This document shows positions 16,401 to 20,247 of a stretch of DNA of 20,247 nucleotides, piece by piece (the first letter of the stretch is position 1; every line of letters starts with the position of its first letter). The stretch covers positions 1 through 20,247 of the forward strand of contig CAZAGT010000047.1 in NCBI GenBank assembly GCA_964484515.1, given 5' to 3'. Origin of the DNA: CAZAGT01 sp964484515 (lineage in GTDB: Bacteria; Desulfobacterota; DSM-4660; Desulfatiglandales; HGW-15). The notes below the pieces were generated by a model. That model was not told the DNA's origin and searched no databases. It saw nothing but the letters and a program-made list of their open reading frames with translations. The position numbers and the translations under genes were made by a program.

Positions 16401-16503
16401 TTCTTAACTGGCAGCCCAGCCGCCTTGTCCGCGTCTACCATGGATTTAGGCCGAAGGCTTTGCGTCCCCACCTTTCGGAGGGTTTGCCTTGATACAGTGA
16501 ATC
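16401..16503 (-). ncRNA. Cyclic di-GMP-I riboswitch (GEMM)
   Basis: The - strand shows the GEMM-I core in order: GGCAAACC, a P2 hairpin with a GAAA tetraloop (CCCUCC-GAAA-GGUGGG), the invariant GACGCAAAGCC, the tetraloop receptor CCUAAA, a variable P3 arm, and the closing GGGCUGCC. A short P1 can form from TTCACTG and CAGTTAAGAA. The base before CAAACC (minus-strand base at 16487, position 20 in Vc2 numbering) is G, which fits c-di-GMP rather than the cGAMP-selective variants. The aptamer is followed by an intrinsic terminator and then an 81-aa gene on the same strand. The core agrees with the Vibrio cholerae Vc2 sequence at all the conserved blocks. Confidence 0.95.
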
Positions 16504-16520
16504 CTATGGGTGATAACCAT

Positions 16521-16548
16521 AAATCGGTATTTTGAACGAAAAACTTGA
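16521..16548 (-). promoter_or_regulatory. Possible sigma28 (FliA)-like promoter of the riboswitch transcript
   Basis: On the - strand TCAAGTTT (16541-16548), 12-bp spacer, ACCGATTT (16521-16528). This resembles TAAAGTTT-N11-GCCGATAA (7/8 and 5/8, spacer one base long). The predicted start would fall near 16513, just ahead of the aptamer. No good sigma70 pair is visible in the same stretch. Confidence 0.33.
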
Positions 16549-16822
16549 TTGTGGGGGAGGTCCATTTGGCCCCACCTTACCGACAGCAGCAGGTCGGGTT
16601 GACCGGACTTGTACCAAGCGAAACGACGTGTTAAGCTCCATTGTGCTATCGTTATTCTGGGTTGTGCGCCGGCTCCGTTGGTTCTCATGCAATAGGCCGA
16701 GCCGGTCTGGTGTTGAGTGGCTACCGTCCGGATCAGATGGTGTCTTTTTGGGGGTACGAGGGTCGGGGTAGCGTAACGACTGAATTTTCCGGTAGTTTCC
16801 CTTGCTGTTCGAAAGAGAACCC
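16549..16822. other. Intergenic region between riboswitch unit and J-domain gene
   Basis: Divergent intergenic stretch without a convincing gene. A very weak sigma70-like pair TTGTAC-N17-TAAGCT occurs around 16609-16637 on the + strand. Nothing else stands out. Confidence 0.3.
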
Positions 16823-17278
16823 GTGGATTTAGATCGATGTTTTCAAATCCTAGAGATTGACCGCCATGCCTCCATCGAGGAAGCCAGGCAGGCCTATAAA
16901 GATGTCGTCAATGTCTGGCATCCGGATCGTTTTTCCGAGAACCCTCGATTGAGGGCCAAGGCCGAGAAGAAACTCAAGGAAATCAACGCCGCCTATGAAA
17001 GGGTGCAATCCCACCTGGGACTCTCAGAAGAGCAATCCGCGGCCGGAAAGGCCGAGATGGGGGCAAGAAGGGGTTCCGTGCATGGATACGGGTCCGACGG
17101 AAAGATCAAAGCCGCATCCGGCACTCAAACGGACCCTTCTGACCTGACAGAGGCGGCCTTCGAGGTGGGGACACGCCTTGTCTTGACCTTCTGGTCGTAT
17201 CTCTCGAAGCGATTCCACGAAGCGATCGAAGGCAGAGGAACCTCATCGGGGTCTAAGCGGGGGGCGAGATCCAAGTAA
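16823..17278 (+). CDS. Short J-domain (DnaJ-like) protein
   Basis: Predicted co-chaperone that stimulates the ATPase of a DnaK-type Hsp70 through its J-domain. From the GTG at 16823 the protein has 151 residues. The J-domain fills ~2-68 (CFQILEIDRHASIEEARQAY) with the HPD motif intact at 33-35 (VWHPDRF) and a helix IV ending INAAYERVQ. The C-terminal half is low-complexity with a weakly hydrophobic stretch (VLTFWSYLSKRF) and a basic tail. The Gly/Phe, zinc-finger and substrate-binding domains of true DnaJ are absent. An upstream in-frame TTG (16802) lacks a Shine-Dalgarno; GAAAGAGA before the GTG is modest. The client process is unknown. It converges on the SPOR gene. Confidence 0.85.
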   Translation: MDLDRCFQILEIDRHASIEEARQAYKDVVNVWHPDRFSENPRLRAKAEKKLKEINAAYERVQSHLGLSEEQSAAGKAEMGARRGSVHGYGSDGKIKAASGTQTDPSDLTEAAFEVGTRLVLTFWSYLSKRFHEAIEGRGTSSGSKRGARSK

Positions 17279-17349
17279 CTGGAATAGAGTAGGGGCCCAG
17301 GACGAACCGCCCGGCGGGGCCTATTCGGCCGGCCTCGGCAGGAGTGGTC

Positions 17350-18345
17350 TTAGCGCATCACGACACTATTCTCGAACTGAGCCGAGCTGAGGTCCTCTTT
17401 CTGTGCCTCCGCCCCTGATAGGGTCAGAAAGGCCCCCACGTAAACTCGGGAGGCACCGTCCGACCCTTCTATCACGTAGGGTGAGAACCCCTGACCCTCC
17501 AGGGCAAGCAGCTTCTCATCAACTTCATGCGAGGATGTATATGTCCCCAGCAGGTTGGCGTACTTCGTCTTCTTGATCAATGCCTTTGTCAAGCCGTATT
17601 CCTGCCTGAATTCCTCGGCTTTTGCCAAATCAGAAAAGCAACCGGCGAACAACCGATACCATACCCCGCTATCTTGGAGGGTTATCTTCACCCAAAAGGG
17701 TGAAAGTCCCATCTGACGATAAAAGGCGGCGGCCTTTTCGATCTGGGCCTGCGTTCGAAAGGAACCGAGTTTGAGGGAATAGGGATAGAAAGCCGGAGGA
17801 GGAGAGGAGTCCGGGCCGGGCAGAGGCTCCCGGTTGTCTCTCGCAGCACGAATCTCCTGAGACCGCTCAACCGTAGTAGCGACAGGTTCTTCCGGAATGC
17901 CCTTGGGCTCCGGTGACGAAGCAGCGAGGGGCGGCAAAGATGCCGTCTGGATCGGCGGATCGGGTTCCCGGGACTCCTTGTCCAACGGGTCTATCGAACC
18001 CGACGCCAGGTCGGCGCTTGGGTGATCCGGGGGGATGGGAACCGACTCCGCCATGGGCGTAGCTTCCTCGGTCGGTATCGATCCCGATTCCCTGATGGCA
18101 TAAAGGGCGACCAACAGCGAAAAAACAACGGGAATAGACGCCAGCGCCACGGCCTTGACGACGGGTCTGATGCGGTTCTTGTTTCTGGGGCGCCATTTGT
18201 TGGGCGGGGTGTGGGCTGCCAGTCGAATACGCGGGAACGCGTAGAACCGCTTCCTTCCCCTTGTGGAAGCCCACCGGTGGGCGAGAAGGGTGCCACCGAC
18301 CCCGAGGAACAAACCAAGCAGAAATGGGAGCAAGGATCTCATCAT
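17350..18345 (-). CDS. Membrane protein with two SPOR domains
   Basis: Predicted inner-membrane protein with periplasmic SPOR domains, which bind denuded peptidoglycan glycans at division sites. The protein has 331 residues. A first hydrophobic helix occurs at 5-22 (LLPFLLGLFLGVGGTLLA), a basic stretch at ~24-61, and a second helix at ~62-83. A long Pro/Ser/Glu-rich linker follows. Two SPOR-like units end the protein: YSLKLGSFRTQAQIEKAAAF to ~250, and YANLLGTYTSSHEVDEKLLA to ~328 (with VYVGAFLTLSGAE). Most SPOR proteins have one domain and one helix, so the doubling is notable. Start: MM at 18345/18342, weak Shine-Dalgarno. A near-consensus promoter lies 168 bp upstream. A role in septal peptidoglycan is inferred from the domain. 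Confidence 0.85.
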   Translation of the reverse strand: MMRSLLPFLLGLFLGVGGTLLAHRWASTRGRKRFYAFPRIRLAAHTPPNKWRPRNKNRIRPVVKAVALASIPVVFSLLVALYAIRESGSIPTEEATPMAESVPIPPDHPSADLASGSIDPLDKESREPDPPIQTASLPPLAASSPEPKGIPEEPVATTVERSQEIRAARDNREPLPGPDSSPPPAFYPYSLKLGSFRTQAQIEKAAAFYRQMGLSPFWVKITLQDSGVWYRLFAGCFSDLAKAEEFRQEYGLTKALIKKTKYANLLGTYTSSHEVDEKLLALEGQGFSPYVIEGSDGASRVYVGAFLTLSGAEAQKEDLSSAQFENSVVMR

Positions 18346-18512
18346 AGGTGTTCATCAACGCCAGCGGGCAAGTCCCCGCGGCCTAGCCAACTCTGGCGGA
18401 CGTCGATCGTGCTTGTGTCGGCAAACCAGGCGGGGGCATGAGATTTACCCTGGTGGTCGCAGCTCCGATGCCTGAGTATGACGGCCCTGGAGCTTCGGTT
18501 GCCCGGATTTCT

Positions 18513-18541
18513 ATTATATCTCATCTCTCAATACTTGTTAA
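18513..18541 (-). promoter_or_regulatory. Near-consensus sigma70 promoter for the SPOR gene
   Basis: On the - strand TTAACA (18536-18541), 17-bp spacer, TATAAT (18513-18518): 5/6 and 6/6 matches with ideal spacing. Predicted start near 18506, giving a leader of about 160 nt before the SPOR gene start at 18345. No known riboswitch was recognised in the leader. Confidence 0.72.
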
Positions 18542-18567
18542 CGATAGCCACGTAAAGCTACTAAAGG

Positions 18568-18909
18568 GGCTGTCGGAAAACGCCCATCTGCCATTCGACC
18601 TGCCGTTCGACCCGCTCATGGCCCTGAGCAAGACCGAAGGACTGCATTACCCTCATCCCTCATCGCTGCGGCGTATGAATTCCCCGGCGCGAGGCGTGAG
18701 GTGTGCGCAAGGCAAGACAGTAAGCGAGCCCTTTTCTTTCCCTCAAGCCTCAGGCCTCAAGCCTTTCGCGTACACCTCTATCCAGCGGGATTTCCATACC
18801 TTGGCTTCACTCCGCTCAGCCTCCACCGTTTTGGGGCGGGTCTCCGGTTTCGAAATCCTCGCATCTGAGGATCTTCCATCAGCGCCTGAAGGCCGGTTAT
18901 TCGACAGTC
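18568..18909 (-). repeat. MITE-like dispersed repeat, copy B (inverted relative to copy A)
   Basis: About 342 bp, the imperfect reverse complement of copy A at 14949-15345. One end is GGCTGTCGGAAAACGCCC (18568), the other TTATTCGACAGTC (to 18909). Aligned blocks include GCTGATGGAAGATC versus GCTGATGGAAAATG, and CGAAACCGGAGACCCGCCCC versus CGAAACCGGGGACCCGCCCC. The rest is diverged, and the central part differs in content. The 215-aa frame crossing it on the + strand is not protein-like. Confidence 0.75.
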
Positions 18910-19145
18910 TCAAGGGCGATCGCTTTTCGCGGTGCAGGATACCGCGGCCCGGGCTTCCCTATGGCCGCACGGACCGCCAGGCACTTCCGCTTCATTTAGG
19001 CGAGGAGTTTGCCGATACATACTTAGAGGACATTCAGACAAGGCGAGTATGCATTTTCACTCGCGGACGTTCGTCTATTCGATAACGTCCTCCTGCACAA
19101 GATGGCTCTTACCATGGGAACCAACTCCCTATAGAGGAGGGTCAC
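18910..19145. other. Non-coding stretch with two abutting hairpins ahead of a small gene
   Basis: No gene recognised. At 19043-19064 GCGAGT pairs with ACTCGC (10-base loop), and immediately next to it at 19065-19090 GGACGTT pairs with AACGTCC (12-base loop). The two stems abut without a gap. They lie 55 bp before the start of the 36-aa gene on the + strand. No T-run follows, so they are not terminators. Confidence 0.45.
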
Positions 19146-19256
19146 GTGTTCTGGGCGATCATGAAAACCTTCTTCATTGGAATTGGGCTGATTATCTGCA
19201 CCGTGATGCTCGTATCCGGCCGCTCAGATCGATATCAGAAAAAGCAGGATGAATAG
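19146..19256 (+). CDS. 36-aa single-helix membrane peptide
   Basis: Not recognised. A GTG start is preceded by AGGAGGG (AGGAGG at 19135-19140, spacing 5), a strong ribosome-binding site. The product is a short head, one hydrophobic helix (TFFIGIGLIICTVMLVSG) and a polar, charged tail (RSDRYQKKQDE). An alternative ATG lies five codons later, without the Shine-Dalgarno. This is the usual form of small inner-membrane proteins. Confidence rests on the ribosome-binding site and amphipathic organisation; no homolog is recalled. Confidence 0.6.
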   Translation: MFWAIMKTFFIGIGLIICTVMLVSGRSDRYQKKQDE

Positions 19257-19723
19257 ACACCCTGCGTCTGTTGAGGTCGACCAGCAACCTCATTCCCTAT
19301 TACACGCCGGTATTCAGCATCCGATTTATTCCAACACGCACCTCATTGCAACGGGGACAAGAATCTTCGCCGGTCTTGTTTATTCAAAATGAATACCAAT
19401 TTAGAGACGGAGGTCAAGCCCATAATCGGGGAAGCGGTCATACCTCAGATCTTCCGGTTGGACCAGGATAAGGCGGGCGGCCTTCTCTGACCTTGAACTT
19501 CAAGCCGAGCAAAGATCGTTCCGAGCAGCCGGGACCTCAGAATTTGCCCTCGCTCAGTTGGGATATACCCAAAGTGCTCGGTTCAGGGCTAGTCCTCCTG
19601 AGGCAGATAGACGTTGAACCGCCAAATCTAAAATAACCATATTTATGATGACAAATGTTTTAATCTACATATAATTATGCTTAATCTGATGATCGGGGTC
19701 CCGCATCCCGGTGAGGCCGTGAT
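19257..19723. other. Intergenic stretch without recognised gene
   Basis: About 470 bp. One 66-codon frame (19271-19471) and one 33-codon frame starting at 19389 lack ribosome-binding sites and protein-like composition. The last 100 bases become AT-rich and carry a clear promoter. Nothing else is supported. Confidence 0.4.
19648..19675 (+). promoter_or_regulatory. Sigma70 promoter of the 77-aa coiled-coil gene
   Basis: ATGACA (19648-19653), 16-bp spacer, perfect TATAAT (19670-19675), in a markedly AT-rich stretch. Predicted start near 19682, giving a leader of about 42 nt that contains GGTGAGG just before ATG 19724. Confidence 0.75.
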
Positions 19724-19957
19724 ATGCTTAACAGAGTGGCTCGAAAGCGCCTAAAGAAGATCCAGAAAGAAATTGACCGACTGCGGGCGGATTACAGCCG
19801 GATCGAGCTTCGTCCCTGCCTAACCGATGCGGAGTTGAGGGAAAAGGATGCGGATCTCACTTCATTGTTGGACAAGATCTATGCGTTGGAGGCGGACAAG
19901 CAAGAACATAAGCGTACTAAGGGCGGTATAAAGGCCGACGCTGACTACGAATGGTGA
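19724..19957 (+). CDS. 77-aa coiled-coil protein, function unknown
   Basis: Not recognised. A highly charged helical protein (LKKIQKEIDRLRADYSRIEL, then DAELREKDADLTSLLDKIYA) with heptad-like spacing of Ile/Leu, so probably a coiled coil of about 65 residues ending in a polar tail. No signal peptide or membrane helix. GGTGAGG lies about 8 bases before the ATG. It is a complete single-gene unit: promoter at 19648-19675 and strong terminator at 20010-20039. The monocistronic layout and short length suggest a small regulatory or adaptor protein, but that is a guess. Confidence 0.75.
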   Translation: MLNRVARKRLKKIQKEIDRLRADYSRIELRPCLTDAELREKDADLTSLLDKIYALEADKQEHKRTKGGIKADADYEW

Positions 19958-20009
19958 TCAACGCCGAGAGACGCGAGGGCACACATATTATTGTACAGGG
20001 CAGCTTCGA

Positions 20010-20039
20010 GGCAGAGTCAGTCATGACTCTGCCTTTTTT
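20010..20039 (+). terminator. Strong intrinsic terminator after the 77-aa gene
   Basis: GGCAGAGTCA and TGACTCTGCC form a perfect 10-bp stem with a 4-base loop (GTCA), directly followed by six T. It lies 52 bp after the stop of the 77-aa gene. Confidence 0.93.
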
Positions 20040-20247
20040 ATTGCTGCCTGCGAGTGGCACAGTTGATCGTCTCAGGTCTTTGCGATGGTCCGACATGAAT
20101 GATGTCACAATAAGTCACAAGAAACTGAAATGAGGCTCCTCACAAGAATTTGTGGGTCAATAGGTTGATATCGAGAGCCCAATACATTGAAATTACATCG
20201 TTTATCGATCGACATCCGGATTTTCGAATCTCAATCTGATGGCCCTG
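20040..20247. other. Window end, no recognised feature
   Basis: About 200 bp after the terminator. Stop codons are frequent in all frames and no ribosome-binding site with a long frame is visible. A gene could begin beyond the window edge. Confidence 0.3.

Noticed and set aside
16446..16688. 80-codon frame on the - strand
   Set aside because: Overlaps the GEMM aptamer and the promoter region; the riboswitch explains the sequence.
17290..17330. GC-rich dyad between the J-domain and SPOR genes as a terminator
   Set aside because: Imperfect stem with bulges and no T-run.
18438..19085. 215-codon frame on the + strand
   Set aside because: Crosses repeat copy B and the SPOR promoter; low protein-like character and no Shine-Dalgarno.
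19389..19490. 33-codon frame on the + strand
   Set aside because: No ribosome-binding site and no hydrophobic or domain-like organisation.
1..20247. CRISPR arrays, tRNA or rRNA genes
   Set aside because: No regularly spaced direct repeats, tRNA cloverleaf or rRNA core sequences were seen.

Overview
The window looks like chromosomal DNA from a Gram-negative bacterium of deltaproteobacterial (Desulfobacterota-like) type. The reasons are the gene order mfd - parvulin - surA - rodZ - tyrS - rpoH - TPR lipoprotein - LolB-like lipoprotein, an RpoH-type sigma factor, several lipoprotein signal peptides, and a molybdenum gene set joined to a GEMM riboswitch. This assignment is inferred from gene content; no rRNA or other direct phylogenetic marker is present.

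Left part (2-11413, + strand): a housekeeping run. It opens with the 3'-terminal most of mfd (transcription-repair coupling factor). Two consecutive parvulin-type periplasmic foldases follow, one a lipoprotein and one SurA-like. Then come RodZ-like cell-shape protein, tyrosyl-tRNA synthetase, an RpoH-family sigma factor, a lipoprotein of about 15 TPRs that overlaps rpoH by 4 bp, and a LolB/DUF4292-like lipoprotein. The theme is envelope protein folding, lipoprotein handling and stress response.

Middle part (11437-14830, - strand): a molybdenum block, in transcription order an excisionase-type HTH / periplasmic-binding-like fusion regulator, a MOT1-type sulfate/molybdate transporter, and moaA. 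moaA also has a good sigma70-like promoter of its own. The block converges on the housekeeping run.

Right part (14850-20247): gene-poor accessory DNA. It holds two inverted copies of an imperfect element of about 340-400 bp with terminal inverted repeats (MITE-like), a degenerate third fragment, and several very small genes. These are a two-helix membrane protein of 56 aa, an 81-aa protein, a single-helix protein of 36 aa and a 77-aa coiled-coil protein. It also has a short J-domain protein and a double-SPOR membrane protein with a strong promoter. The most striking item is a c-di-GMP-I (GEMM) riboswitch on the - strand, followed by an intrinsic terminator and then by the 81-aa orphan gene, which has a strong Shine-Dalgarno. 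That is a complete riboswitch-controlled unit with an unrecognised output protein.
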